A stretch of 47,635 bases of DNA from a virus, in IMG/VR virus record IMGVR_UViG_3300025087_000989, positions 1 through 47,635 of that record; one strand, given 5' to 3'. The notes under the pieces are model-generated. The model did no database searches. It was not told where the DNA came from and was given only the letters and a program-made list of their open reading frames with translations. The first letter of the stretch is position 1; every line of letters starts with the position of its first letter. The translations under genes were made by a program, and so were the position numbers. Below, piece by piece: positions 15,669 through 23,958 of the stretch.

Positions 15669-15910
15669 GCCCCGGTGAAATCAGCCAGATCGAAAACGCC
15701 CTGGGGCGGATCGAAGAGCAGGTAAAAACCCTGCAACGCGAGGTCCGGGAGTCACGCTCCTATCTGGAGACGCTGCGCCAGCAGGTCAGCGCCCTTCAGG
15801 TGGCCCACGAGGCGCTGCGCGGCCGGGTGGTCACCGTGGCCACCCTACTGGCGGTTGGCCTGGGTGGCGGCACGGGGCTGGGTTGGGTGCTCAAGGGACT
15901 GATTCAGTAG
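15665..15910 (+). CDS. Coiled-coil protein with C-terminal membrane segment (XhlA/holin-accessory-like)
   Basis: An 81-residue product. Residues 5-52 form a clear heptad coiled coil (IENALGRIEEQVKTLQREV, then LRQQVSALQ). Residues 56-79 form one hydrophobic transmembrane helix with glycines (VATLLAVGLGGGTGLGWVL). This N-terminal coil plus C-terminal anchor matches the XhlA-like proteins that help holins in phage lysis. It is the last gene of the rightward tail string and is followed by an intrinsic terminator. No endolysin is next to it, so the lysis role is inferred from topology alone. Confidence 0.6.
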   Translation: MSPGEISQIENALGRIEEQVKTLQREVRESRSYLETLRQQVSALQVAHEALRGRVVTVATLLAVGLGGGTGLGWVLKGLIQ

Positions 15911-15925
15911 CCATATTAATAACTT

Positions 15926-15941
15926 GCGGGCCAAAGCCCGC
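15926..15941 (+). other. Short perfect stem-loop
   Basis: GCGGGC and GCCCGC pair around a CAAA loop. No T run follows, so it is not a standard terminator by itself. It may help protect the 3' end of the tail transcript that ends about 70 bases later. Confidence 0.5.
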
Positions 15942-15993
15942 ACGAAAGGGAACAATCACGTAAACGCTCTGGCGAAGTGGGGACACACTTTCC

Positions 15994-16015
15994 GGCCCCC
16001 TGCGGGGCCTTTTTT
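15994..16015 (+). terminator. Intrinsic terminator of the rightward tail operon
   Basis: GGCCCC (15994-15999), loop CTGC, GGGGCC (16004-16009), then six T residues (16010-16015). It lies between the convergent tail operon and the leftward primase gene; the T run touches the primase stop codon. On the minus strand the hairpin lacks a following U run, so it mainly ends plus-strand transcription. Confidence 0.85.
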
Positions 16016-18339
16016 CATATCAGCCGCCGCTCCTCCTGGCGGCCCTCGCTCTCCAAATCCCGCCCCGTTTCGCGTATTTTTACGCCCCTCCAGCCCCGCA
16101 CGGACTCGCCGCTGTAGGGCGCGCGGATCGTTCCGTTGACGCAGCCCATCGCCCGCAGCTTTTCAACTATCGCCCGATGGAGGTATTTTGGGTCGTGTTC
16201 ATTGTCGGCGCAGTAGTCCGCAACCGCGCGCTTCAACTCCGACCCGGGCAGTTTTTCATCCTCGCCCAGGAACAACATTTCGTCGAAAAATGCGCCCACC
16301 GGATCGCTACTCTGGCGATAGTCACGGGTCGCCATCGCTACCAGGGGCGCGGTCCCGAGGCCCTCCCTGAGCCAGATTTGAGCCCCACGAACCGCCCAGG
16401 ACAGTATCCCCGGGGCTTCGGCCGCCAGCTTGTGCTCCAGATTGCGGTCGATTTGATCCGCGCCGAACTGCGCCAGAAACGGGATAAGCCGCGGCCTGTT
16501 CCACGTTCCGCCGTCCGTCTCATATATCCGAGGCTTGTCATTCACTGCGAACCAGATATGCATACACGGCCGCGCGTCAAAAAGCTCCTTGAACAGGAAG
16601 CGCATCGTGATGGTATCGCGGCCGGTCAGCCATTTCAAGAAGTTCACCGCAAGCCGTTTTGAGCCGTCACGCTCCACTGAATGCACGAGCCGCGCGTCGT
16701 AAATCGCCGCCAGATCGTTGCGCACGGTGTCCCCATCCTTGGTGTTGAATGTCTCGGGCGCGGCCGCCCGGGCGTAGGTCCCCATGATATTCTGGAGTGT
16801 GCTAATGAACGTGCTCTTGCCGTTATCGCCGCTTGCGCCATAGCAAATGAAAAAGCACTTTTCGCGCACGTCTCCGGTTAGCGTGTACCCTATCGCGCGC
16901 TGCAAATAGCGCACAGCATCTTCATCCCCCAGCATAATCTCGCTCAGGAACTGCTCCCATCGCGGGCAGGTCGCGCCAGCATCGTACCGCACTGGGCTGA
17001 TTTTTGTCAGCAAATCGGCGGCGCGATGGGGCCGGAGCATGCCAGTCTGAATGTCCACTGTACCGTTGGCGCAGTTGAGTGTAAAGGGGTCGGCGTTCAG
17101 CAGATTTGCGTCATCAATCCGCGTCACGCCCTCGTTGTGGACGATCACGGCATCAAGGTTGCGCCGGGAGCAAAGCCCCTTAAGCGCCTTGAATATCTCA
17201 TCTTTTTCGTCGGCGTCGTCTGTCGCATCAAGCCGACGCTTCGCCTCTATCCTCACCGCCCGTTCCGCCATGGGTAACATCGCATTGATGCTCGTTTGCT
17301 CCCACCGCCGCCCGGTGTAAAGCATCCAGCCATGGCCGACCACGTACCGGAACTTTTCCGGGTACACCTCTCTGAGCACCTTCGCCATGGCGGTTTCGGC
17401 CGTCCATGGGATAGCCGCCAGGGCCGCGTCATCGGCCGGCGGTGGGAGGTCCACCACGCGCGCCGCCTGTAGCGCCGTCCCCAGTTCCGCGCGGAAATCC
17501 AACCCCTCTTTGGCGCACAACAGATGCAGATCGCTGGGGTCCTTGCAGCCGCGCGGCATGACGATTGTCGCAGCTGTCCCCGCCCAGCCCAGCGTAGCCA
17601 GGTGAGCCCGAAGCGCGACCTGCATTTTCTCCCCGGCGCCGTCCGGCTCTTGTACGATGAAAAGCTCCCTGATGCCGGCCAGCATCGGCGCGGTCAGCGT
17701 CCGGGTTGTCGCCGCCCCAGGTATGCCCAGCGCCGGATAGCCATGATGCCACAGCGTCCAGCAATCCGTCTCCCCCTCGACGATGATCAGGTAGCCGTCC
17801 CCAGCCTCGCGCCAGGCGGGCAGATGCCACAGGCCATAGGGATAGATCGCGGCGTCCTGGCCGTCCCCCTCCGGCGCCCGGGTCCACCGGCTCCCCTCCC
17901 CGGCCGACATCCTGTACCGCAGCCGCTGGCGTGGCGTCGGCGCGCCATCCTCTAGTCGGTACGTGATTTTGATCCCGCCCCCGTTCATATCGGAGACGCC
18001 CCAGCCCGCTATCTCACCGGGCGGCAAACCCTTCCGCGCGGCCAGGTCTACGACCGTGCAGTCCGGCGGCAATCGGGCGGCCCGCTGTTTTTTCGGCGGC
18101 TTTTTTTCACGCGGCGGAAACAGATCGGAATATTTCAAGCCCAACCTATCGAGTACAACGATAGTCTTACAGCCCGCCATGCAGGACAGCAGGACCCGGC
18201 CATCATCCCCCTCCCGGATGCTCAGGCTGGCGTCTGTGTCTTCATGCGCCGGACATCGCGCCATCCATTTTCCCGGGCCGCTCGGGCGAGGTGCAAAACC
18301 GCGATGTTCCAGTGCCCCCAAAACATCTTGTATTCCCAT
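16015..18339 (-). CDS. DNA primase-helicase, P4/D5 type (CHC2 zinc finger, Toprim-like, SF3 helicase)
   Basis: 774 residues from the ATG at 18339, four bases after the upstream stop; a longer frame to 18399 would overlap the helicase gene by 56 bases and is less likely. A CHC2-type zinc finger uses C29, H32, C53 and C57. A Toprim-like segment follows (IIVEGETD, 185-192). The C-terminal half is a D5/P4 superfamily 3 helicase with Walker A GASGDNGKST (501-510), a SVERDG region and an IWFAVNDKPRI motif near 596-605, then a winged-helix end with RGWRGVKI. It would prime and unwind DNA at the phage origin as a ring. It is the last gene of the leftward replication operon. Confidence 0.92.
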   Translation of the reverse strand: MGIQDVLGALEHRGFAPRPSGPGKWMARCPAHEDTDASLSIREGDDGRVLLSCMAGCKTIVVLDRLGLKYSDLFPPREKKPPKKQRAARLPPDCTVVDLAARKGLPPGEIAGWGVSDMNGGGIKITYRLEDGAPTPRQRLRYRMSAGEGSRWTRAPEGDGQDAAIYPYGLWHLPAWREAGDGYLIIVEGETDCWTLWHHGYPALGIPGAATTRTLTAPMLAGIRELFIVQEPDGAGEKMQVALRAHLATLGWAGTAATIVMPRGCKDPSDLHLLCAKEGLDFRAELGTALQAARVVDLPPPADDAALAAIPWTAETAMAKVLREVYPEKFRYVVGHGWMLYTGRRWEQTSINAMLPMAERAVRIEAKRRLDATDDADEKDEIFKALKGLCSRRNLDAVIVHNEGVTRIDDANLLNADPFTLNCANGTVDIQTGMLRPHRAADLLTKISPVRYDAGATCPRWEQFLSEIMLGDEDAVRYLQRAIGYTLTGDVREKCFFICYGASGDNGKSTFISTLQNIMGTYARAAAPETFNTKDGDTVRNDLAAIYDARLVHSVERDGSKRLAVNFLKWLTGRDTITMRFLFKELFDARPCMHIWFAVNDKPRIYETDGGTWNRPRLIPFLAQFGADQIDRNLEHKLAAEAPGILSWAVRGAQIWLREGLGTAPLVAMATRDYRQSSDPVGAFFDEMLFLGEDEKLPGSELKRAVADYCADNEHDPKYLHRAIVEKLRAMGCVNGTIRAPYSGESVRGWRGVKIRETGRDLESEGRQEERRLI

Positions 18340-18343
18340 GCTG

Positions 18344-20491
18344 CTACAAATCCTTTTCGTTGGCCCGTTGCAACCACGTTCGCCGCCGGTCTGACTCAAC
18401 TTTGGCGGCGCAGTTCCGGATTCCCCAATGATCCCCGATAATTACGGCGCTCTGTTTCGCGCGCGTTACGCCAGTGTAGAGTAAGTTTCGGTGGTGCTGG
18501 AAAGAGTGAGACTTATGACACACCACAATCGCAACCGGAAACTCCGAGCCCTGCACCTGGTGGATTGTCAGTGCGTAAGCGTGGTCCAAATCGTCAAAGT
18601 GGCCGGATTCACGCGATAATTCCAGCGGCTGCGCTACGCCGTCGAACCGCACTAGCATTTTTCCCTGGCTCTCCTCACTCTCGATTGTCCCCAGTGTTCC
18701 GTTCATCACTCCCAGCGTGTAGCTGTTGTGGCGCTGAATCACCCGATCATGGCGCAAAAACTTCAATCGCGCCCGGCCCTCCGGCGGCTCCACCTGCACG
18801 TCCCAAAGCCGATCTTGGTACAGCCGCTGAAGCTGCTCATTCAGCGCGCGGACGCCCAGCGCCGATGACGTGCGCCGCGCCGGAGTCAGAATTTGAACCA
18901 CATTTGGAGTATCTTCGCCAAAGAGCAGGATGTAGCCGCCCAGCGCCCACTCCAGCCACGCCGACACGTCCGCCGGCTCCGCCAGCGCCGACACCACGGA
19001 CCAGGGCGCACTAGGACTGTAGCCGCCAGACGGGACCACCCCCTGCAATATCCGCGCGCAGCAGGCGCGCAAATTCCCGCTCTGGCGCACGATCTCCGAC
19101 AGATGGACCACCGGGACTAGCCCAGTCGAAATAATGTCTCTCAGGGCGTTTCCCGGGCCGACCGGCGGCAGTTGATTGTGGTCCCCGATGATAATCAGGG
19201 CAGTATGGGTCGGATCAAAGGCGCACAGCAGGCGGCGCAACAGCACCACGTCCACCATGCTCGCCTCGTCCACTATCACCAGGTCGGCTGCGATGGGCGT
19301 CTCGGCCAGCCATTGCTCGCCGTTGTAGCCGAGGAGGCGGTGTATGGTGCTGGCGGGCCGGCCCGTGCTCTCCTCCATGCGCTGCGCGGCTTTCCCGGTC
19401 GGCGCGCATTGGACCACGCGCCCCGCGCCGGCCGCCTCGTACATATCTATGATCGCCCGCGCTACATGCGTCTTTCCGGCCCCGGCGCCGCCCGTTATCA
19501 CCATCGCCGGGCGGCGCGCCGCCTCCGTCATCGCCTCCACCTGGCCGGCCGTCAGTCCCTCCACCACGGGCCGGAGCCCGGGGCGCGCGGGCAGGTCGCG
19601 CCACAGGGTCAGCCGCTCCAGTATCTCCGCCTCCGCCGCCCGCAGGTAGGGCAGGGCCAGGTCGCCCGCCTCCTCCAGTATCTCCCCGTCGGCCGCCGCC
19701 GCGTCGATTGCGGCGCCGATGATCTCCGCCCCGTCCGGGCGGTCTAGGCGCAGCAGCTCCCCCGCCGCGCCCAGCACGTCCCCGCGCGGCGTCCGGGTGT
19801 GCCCCTGCTGTTCCGCCGCCTCCTCCAGTACGTAGATCAGCGCCGCCCGTAGCCGGCCGGGATGGGTGGGCTCGATTCCCATTTTCAGCGCCGCCAAATC
19901 CAAGCGCTTGAAGCCGAACCCCTTGATTTCACCGGCGATTTTATAGGGGTTTTCCTTGAGGATAGAGATTGTGGAGTTGCCGAACCGCTCAACGATGGAC
20001 CGGATTTGCCAGTTTGTCAACCCGAATCCAGCCAGCCAGGTGGCCGCCTGGTTGTACGCGGCGGTTTTGCGCCATTCATCGCGCAGCAGCAGGATTGTGT
20101 CGATTTTTACACCAGCGCAGCGCGCCATTTCGGCTTGGCGAAAATCCAGGGCGTTCTCCCAGTCGGCGGCGAATTTCGCGGCTAGTTTCGCGGCCTTAGA
20201 CGGGCCGATGCCCTTCATTTTCTTGTTGCCAGCGATGTAGGCGGCGAGGGCATCTGCGCTGGCGTCGGGCATGAGGTAGGTAAGCGCTTCGGCTTTGAAC
20301 TGCCACCCATATTTAGGGTGCTCCCCCCATGATCCGGTGAGGCAAACCCGCTCGCCGACCGCCACGGCGAAAGGCCCGGCAAAATTTTGTTCTCCGAACC
20401 GAGTAGCAATTACGCCAGCGGAATATTTCGGCGAGGCGAAAAAAACGCGCTTCACCTCGCCGGATATGGTCTCGGTTGGTGCGCCGCTCAT
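18344..20491 (-). CDS. RecD2-like SF1 DNA helicase
   Basis: A 715-residue helicase of the RecD/RecD2 type. Helix-hairpin-helix-like segments lie at about residues 85-200 (KMKGIGPSKAAKL, then IKGFGFKRLD). The motor has Walker A GGAGAGKT (334-341), motif II DEAS (408-411), motif III GDHNQLPP (436-443) and a C-terminal LTIHQVQGSEF motif (641-651). RecD2 helicases move 5' to 3' on single-stranded DNA and act in repair and replication without RecBC. The gene overlaps the previous one by ATGA and ends four bases before the primase start, so helicase and primase are coupled. It likely supports recombination-linked replication. Confidence 0.9.
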   Translation of the reverse strand: MSGAPTETISGEVKRVFFASPKYSAGVIATRFGEQNFAGPFAVAVGERVCLTGSWGEHPKYGWQFKAEALTYLMPDASADALAAYIAGNKKMKGIGPSKAAKLAAKFAADWENALDFRQAEMARCAGVKIDTILLLRDEWRKTAAYNQAATWLAGFGLTNWQIRSIVERFGNSTISILKENPYKIAGEIKGFGFKRLDLAALKMGIEPTHPGRLRAALIYVLEEAAEQQGHTRTPRGDVLGAAGELLRLDRPDGAEIIGAAIDAAAADGEILEEAGDLALPYLRAAEAEILERLTLWRDLPARPGLRPVVEGLTAGQVEAMTEAARRPAMVITGGAGAGKTHVARAIIDMYEAAGAGRVVQCAPTGKAAQRMEESTGRPASTIHRLLGYNGEQWLAETPIAADLVIVDEASMVDVVLLRRLLCAFDPTHTALIIIGDHNQLPPVGPGNALRDIISTGLVPVVHLSEIVRQSGNLRACCARILQGVVPSGGYSPSAPWSVVSALAEPADVSAWLEWALGGYILLFGEDTPNVVQILTPARRTSSALGVRALNEQLQRLYQDRLWDVQVEPPEGRARLKFLRHDRVIQRHNSYTLGVMNGTLGTIESEESQGKMLVRFDGVAQPLELSRESGHFDDLDHAYALTIHQVQGSEFPVAIVVCHKSHSFQHHRNLLYTGVTRAKQSAVIIGDHWGIRNCAAKVESDRRRTWLQRANEKDL

Positions 20492-21012
20492 TGTTTTTTC
20501 CGCAGCGCTTTGGCGACGCGGGCCAGGTCCACCTCCGGGCCGCCATTAATGCGCACGGTCGCCCGGGGCTCCTGCTCCCCCAGCGGTAGCAACTGCTGCT
20601 GCTCCTGCCAGGTGTCCACCAGCACGAGGTGGCGCTGTACGCACTGCTGTAGCGCCTCGATCTGGTCAGGCCCCAGGATCGCCGCGCCAGTCATGGTCAG
20701 CCGCACGTCGGCGCGGCCAAAGTTCGGACCAGCCGGCTCGATTTTCATTTTTCGCCAGTGGATACCGGCGATAGTCACGATATGCTCGCCCTCGTGCTCC
20801 AGTACGAGGTAATCCAGCAGGGCGTAAGTGGGGACGGTGACGCCGTAGTAATCGCGCAACTCGCCGTCCGCGTCCCACAGGAGCGATGACAGTTTATCGC
20901 GCCCCGATTTGAGTATGTCCGCGATGTTGTCAGCGGTCGCGATTTTCTCGATTTTGAACGAGAACTCATTGGCGGCCTTGGTCTCGCGCTCTTGGTAACT
21001 TATGATTTTCAT
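20488..21012 (-). CDS. Hypothetical phage protein of the replication operon
   Basis: A 174-residue protein I do not recognise. It has a good AAGGAG before the ATG at 21012. The sequence is mixed alpha/beta, with ADNIADILKSGRDKLSSLLWDADGELRDYYGV near the N-terminus, a hydrophobic LLDYLVLEHEGEHIVTI stretch and a basic last 15 residues. No cysteine cluster or membrane helix is seen. It overlaps the RecD2-like helicase gene by four bases and follows the DUF5131 gene. A helper of replication or recombination is the most natural guess from context. Confidence 0.6.
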   Translation of the reverse strand: MKIISYQERETKAANEFSFKIEKIATADNIADILKSGRDKLSSLLWDADGELRDYYGVTVPTYALLDYLVLEHEGEHIVTIAGIHWRKMKIEPAGPNFGRADVRLTMTGAAILGPDQIEALQQCVQRHLVLVDTWQEQQQLLPLGEQEPRATVRINGGPEVDLARVAKALRKKQ

Positions 21013-21027
21013 TGACGTTTCTCCTTG

Positions 21028-21789
21028 TTACGGCATTTGTAGGTACTCACTCCCGCGCCACAGCCGGCCGCGCTGGCCAGCCGGCGGGCGGGCGCCCCAG
21101 GACTTGAAATACACCGGGATTTCCCGGGCCTGGCAATGCTCCATGATCGCATCCACCCAGGCGGCCTGCATCGGCCGCGCGCCGCGCCCGGTCTCGCCGC
21201 CCAGGATCACCCAGTCCGGTCGGTAGTCACCCGTCACCGCCAGGTCTATCGGCCCCAACAGCGGCTCCAGGCTCAGATAGGTGGGCCAGCCCATGGTCTG
21301 TAGATGGCCGATGTAGGACGCGCGCTCCTCCAATCGCGCCTGCGTCTCCGCCGTGGCCCCGAAGCGCAGGTGGGCGACGGGCAAACGGTCGAAAAGATGC
21401 AGCCAGGCCATGATCGGCCGCTTGGTCAGGATCAAAAACTCATGCCAGGGCTGGGCCGTCATCGCGTCCAGGGCGGCGTCGATAAAATCCGGGGCGACCA
21501 GGGTGTGGAAAAGGTCGTTCCAAACGGCATACGTGGTGGGGACCTTGCGGCGGCGGCTGGCCTCCAGCGGCTCCAGGCTTGTCCGGACCACGCTGTTGAA
21601 TGCGCCTTTTAGATTGGTCAAACCCTGGTAGCGGGCGGCGATTTTGGGGTTGGCTTGACGCTCGCGCATCGCGGCGGCGGCGGCCGCCCAGCAGTGGTCG
21701 CAGCCCTCGGAGACGGGCGAGCAGCCGTCCACCAGGACCAGGGGCTTATCCCAGTAGCGGCCAGCCAGTCGGTTTTTTTTCGTGGTCAT
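21028..21789 (-). CDS. DUF5131 (phage Gp37/Gp68) family protein
   Basis: A 253-residue member of the Gp37/Gp68 family (PF07505). The N-terminal GCSPVSEGCDHCWA segment gives C23, C30 and C33, spaced like a metal or Fe-S binding site. FLILTKRP in the middle and WVILGGETGRGARP near residues 197-210 are family signatures. The fold is thought to be radical-SAM-like, but the reaction is not established to my knowledge. Its start overlaps the ASCH gene stop as ATGA, so the two are co-translated; both kinds of protein are common in phage early regions. It probably modifies a nucleotide, RNA or DNA base. Confidence 0.85.
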   Translation of the reverse strand: MTTKKNRLAGRYWDKPLVLVDGCSPVSEGCDHCWAAAAAAMRERQANPKIAARYQGLTNLKGAFNSVVRTSLEPLEASRRRKVPTTYAVWNDLFHTLVAPDFIDAALDAMTAQPWHEFLILTKRPIMAWLHLFDRLPVAHLRFGATAETQARLEERASYIGHLQTMGWPTYLSLEPLLGPIDLAVTGDYRPDWVILGGETGRGARPMQAAWVDAIMEHCQAREIPVYFKSWGARPPAGQRGRLWRGSEYLQMP

Positions 21790-22277
21790 TGCGCCCTCTC
21801 GAACTCAATCCGGCATACCGGGTAGTCGGCCGGGATAAGTAGGCCCAGATACGGCCGCCAAAGCTTGGCCGTTTTCGCGCCTGACAGGCGCTGGTACAGG
21901 TCCATATAGGCCTCGCGGGTGGTGATCGGCTCCCCGGCCGCGTCCAGCACGCACTCTCGCGCCACGTCCTCCTCTGTGATATTTTTCAGCCGCTCAAAGC
22001 GCAGGCTCGTGATCATGATCCGGTACGGGCCGGGTGCGGTCCTGGACGATTTGACCGCGTGCTTCTGGCCGACCCACCAGTGGTCCCGCTGGTTCCGAAA
22101 AATCAGCCGCAAATCCTGCGCCGGACTGGTCACCAATGCGGCGAGGCAGCCCCATCTATCCGGCGGCTCATCTATATCGCAGAGTATATCTTCCGGGTAC
22201 AGCGCCCGGCGTGTGACGGTTTTGCGCCCGGCCAGCACAGCCTCGTAGCTCCCTGGGGCGGAAAAGATTAACGCCAT
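21786..22277 (-). CDS. ASCH-domain protein
   Basis: 163 residues from the ATG at 22277, which has AGGAGT upstream. The ASCH (PUA-like) pattern is clear: the LAGRKTVTRR motif near residues 15-24, a strand-rich centre with WWVGQKHAV, then ITSLRFERLKNITEEDVARE. ASCH domains bind RNA or nucleotides and some cleave RNA or modified nucleosides. The first residues (MALIFSAP) and 21 bases of DNA around the start are identical to those of the next upstream gene. It is coupled to the DUF5131 gene by ATGA, which suggests the two work on one substrate. Confidence 0.82.
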   Translation of the reverse strand: MALIFSAPGSYEAVLAGRKTVTRRALYPEDILCDIDEPPDRWGCLAALVTSPAQDLRLIFRNQRDHWWVGQKHAVKSSRTAPGPYRIMITSLRFERLKNITEEDVARECVLDAAGEPITTREAYMDLYQRLSGAKTAKLWRPYLGLLIPADYPVCRIEFERAQ

Positions 22278-22288
22278 TTTGCACACTC

Positions 22289-22570
22289 CTATTCTTCCTT
22301 CGCTATTCGCCGCCCCAGGTAGAGCCATGCGAGGTATTTTTCCAGCTCATTTTTCTCCTTTTCTCTCTGGAGTATCTCAGTAGCATACGGAGTCAAAATC
22401 GCGTCCCGCGCTTCCTGGTCTTCGTAGCGCGATGTGGCAGATAGGATTTTTTCAAATATTTCTTTCCTCTCTGTCAGTTGGCTTTCCAGTATTTTGAGGT
22501 ATGCTTTTTCCAGCGCGGACGTTTCCGCGTAATTTGGCCGTTGCGTCGGTGCGGAAAAGATTAACGCCAT
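22289..22570 (-). CDS. Small coiled-coil protein, start region duplicated with the ASCH gene
   Basis: 93 residues starting at the ATG at 22570 with AGGAGGTG upstream. After the shared MALIFSAP start the protein is almost all charged helix (ALEKAYLKILESQLTERKE, then EKEKNELEKYLAWLYLGRR), predicting a coiled coil. The shared 21 bases at the start suggest that either this gene or its neighbour was inserted or formed by copying a start signal. The function is unknown; a dimerising accessory protein is possible. Confidence 0.6.
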   Translation of the reverse strand: MALIFSAPTQRPNYAETSALEKAYLKILESQLTERKEIFEKILSATSRYEDQEARDAILTPYATEILQREKEKNELEKYLAWLYLGRRIAKEE

Positions 22571-22581
22571 TAGCGCACCTC

Positions 22582-22914
22582 CTATTCCACCGCCAGCGAG
22601 GTAAGCCATTCCTGGCACGCTTCCATCTCCGCGACCGTCTGGTGCCACACCAGATCGTTGTCTGCGAGGTCTGTCAGTGCGGCATTGGCGGATAGCAGGT
22701 TCATGCCGAAATGGGCAGTGAGCGCGGCATGGAGCGCGGCCAGCGCGGCTATCTGGGCAGCGATGCGGGTAGGGTCAGGCGGCGGTTGCGTCGCCCGGAT
22801 GCACTCCTTGCAGCGTATTTTTCCGTCAGGCTCTATCGCCATGATGCCCAGCGCAAATAGCTCGGCGGTCACGTCGGCGCCGCAATACGAGCAATATTTT
22901 TCCTTCATGGTCAT
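22582..22914 (-). CDS. Zinc-ribbon protein of the early operon
   Basis: 110 residues. The N-terminal CSYC (C8, C11) and CKEC (C35, C38) pairs form a probable zinc ribbon. A proline-rich link and a long Ala/Leu helix follow (residues 50-75), then a small acidic end. The start overlaps the stop of the nuclease gene by ATGA. The mix of zinc ribbon and helix would fit a small DNA- or protein-binding partner of the ERCC4 nuclease encoded just upstream, but this is inference. It is not similar to the Lar-like proteins beyond the cysteine pattern. Confidence 0.6.
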   Translation of the reverse strand: MTMKEKYCSYCGADVTAELFALGIMAIEPDGKIRCKECIRATQPPPDPTRIAAQIAALAALHAALTAHFGMNLLSANAALTDLADNDLVWHQTVAEMEACQEWLTSLAVE

Positions 22915-23402
22915 TCCTCAACCTCCTGTTTTGATTGTTGTTTTCCCCCACGGCCTCGCGGCCTGAGCGCTTCAAACCCCTGGAGCAAAAACCGCGCGGC
23001 CCACTCGATGCAGACGTGGCGCGGCCCCCCGAAAATCACCGGATAGCCGTAGTCACGAGTGATGGCGAACGTGGCGCCCATGACAGACGCCGGGTGCGCC
23101 TGTGACTGGTAGTAGTGGCGATACACGTCCTCGGCCGTCCCCTCGATGATGATGCAGCCGTAGGCGCTGGAGTCCAGTCCCCGTTGTAACTCCGCTAAAA
23201 AGCGCTCCCTTTGGAGTATGACCGACCCCACGAAATCATCGAGGTTTTTGCGCTCGACGAACAGGCGGTCCTCATATCCGGCGAGCGAGTAGTCTCCCAC
23301 CGGGAGGGCCGCCCGGACCGGGCCGTCGAACGGCCCGCCGGCGGGGAACGCCCATGGGTGCTGTTCCCGGGTGTCTATGATTATGATCGGCTTACTCTTC
23401 AT
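22911..23402 (-). CDS. ERCC4-domain nuclease
   Basis: A 163-residue protein made of one ERCC4/XPF-type nuclease domain. The core residues are visible: D10 with TREQ (11-14), GDYS (36-39) and ERK (50-52), a match to the GDXnERKX3D signature (D55 in LDDF). A strand-helix end follows and the C-terminus is basic. Stand-alone ERCC4 nucleases occur in phages and may cut branched DNA such as recombination intermediates. It lies in one operon with RecE-like, RecT-like and RecD2-like genes, which supports a recombination role. The start overlaps the upstream repeat protein gene by 11 bases. Confidence 0.88.
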   Translation of the reverse strand: MKSKPIIIIDTREQHPWAFPAGGPFDGPVRAALPVGDYSLAGYEDRLFVERKNLDDFVGSVILQRERFLAELQRGLDSSAYGCIIIEGTAEDVYRHYYQSQAHPASVMGATFAITRDYGYPVIFGGPRHVCIEWAARFLLQGFEALRPRGRGGKQQSKQEVEE

Positions 23403-23958
23403 TGGAGTAATACTTTCTGTATATCACCGCTGCTTTTTTCCAGGCGGCGGCCCTGGCGGCGGTCCAGGCGGCGGCCCAGGCGGCGGCCCTGGCGGCGTCC
23501 CAGGCGGCGGCCCTGGCGGCGGCCCTGGCGGCGGCCCCGGCGGCGTCCCAGGCGGCGGCCCTGGCGGCGGCCCCGGCGGCGTCCCAGGCGGCGTCCCTGG
23601 CGGCGGCCCCGGCGGCGGCCAGCTCCAATGCCGTCGCCGCTCCAGCGGCGTACCGCCGCGAGGTCTCCACTGCCACTCGGGGCCTGGGGTCATCTGGGTA
23701 TATTTTCTCCCACACGGTGAGCGCAATCTGCTCCACCAAATCGCAAGAGAAAAGCCTCGCCGTTTTTTCGGCGTCCGGGTGCAGGTCCGCCCGCAGCGCC
23801 CAGACCGCATCCTGTATCCCGTTGATCTCCAGTATCCGCGAAAGCAGGATCGGCGCATCATCGCCCCAGTCAGGGCCGAGCGCGGCAACCAGATGCTCGT
23901 ATCGATCCCGGCAGGCTTTTTTTTCGCGCAGTTGCGCCAACGTCGTGTAATGATTCAT
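23392..23958 (-). CDS. Alanine/tryptophan/arginine tetrapeptide-repeat protein
   Basis: A 188-residue protein with two parts. Residues 1-120 are a normal helical domain (RDRYEHLVAALGPDW, then VEQIALTVWEKIYPDDPRP). Residues about 113-175 are a run of four-residue units of the form AAA-R/W/G or DAA-W/R, encoded by a 12-base tandem repeat. The repeat should form long helices with stripes of tryptophan and arginine. Similar AAW/AAR repeats occur in many phage and bacterial proteins, some of them annotated as putative immunity proteins. Role here is unknown. The repeats are likely to change copy number. Confidence 0.7.
   Translation of the reverse strand: MNHYTTLAQLREKKACRDRYEHLVAALGPDWGDDAPILLSRILEINGIQDAVWALRADLHPDAEKTARLFSCDLVEQIALTVWEKIYPDDPRPRVAVETSRRYAAGAATALELAAAGAAARDAAWDAAGAAARAAAWDAAGAAARAAARAAAWDAARAAAWAAAWTAARAAAWKKAAVIYRKYYSNEE
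23443..23620. repeat. 12-base tandem repeat, about 15 units (GGCGGCGGCCCT type)
   Basis: The unit GGCGGC(G)(G/T)(C/T)CC(A/T/C) repeats about 15 times with few changes. It encodes alanine-rich four-residue units on the minus strand. The length is a multiple of three, so unit gain or loss keeps the reading frame. Changes are concentrated at the positions that switch Arg, Trp, Gly, Ala and Asp codons. Confidence 0.9.

Noticed and set aside
23443-23620. Possible CRISPR-like array
   Set aside because: The units are 12 bases, contiguous and coding, with no spacers.
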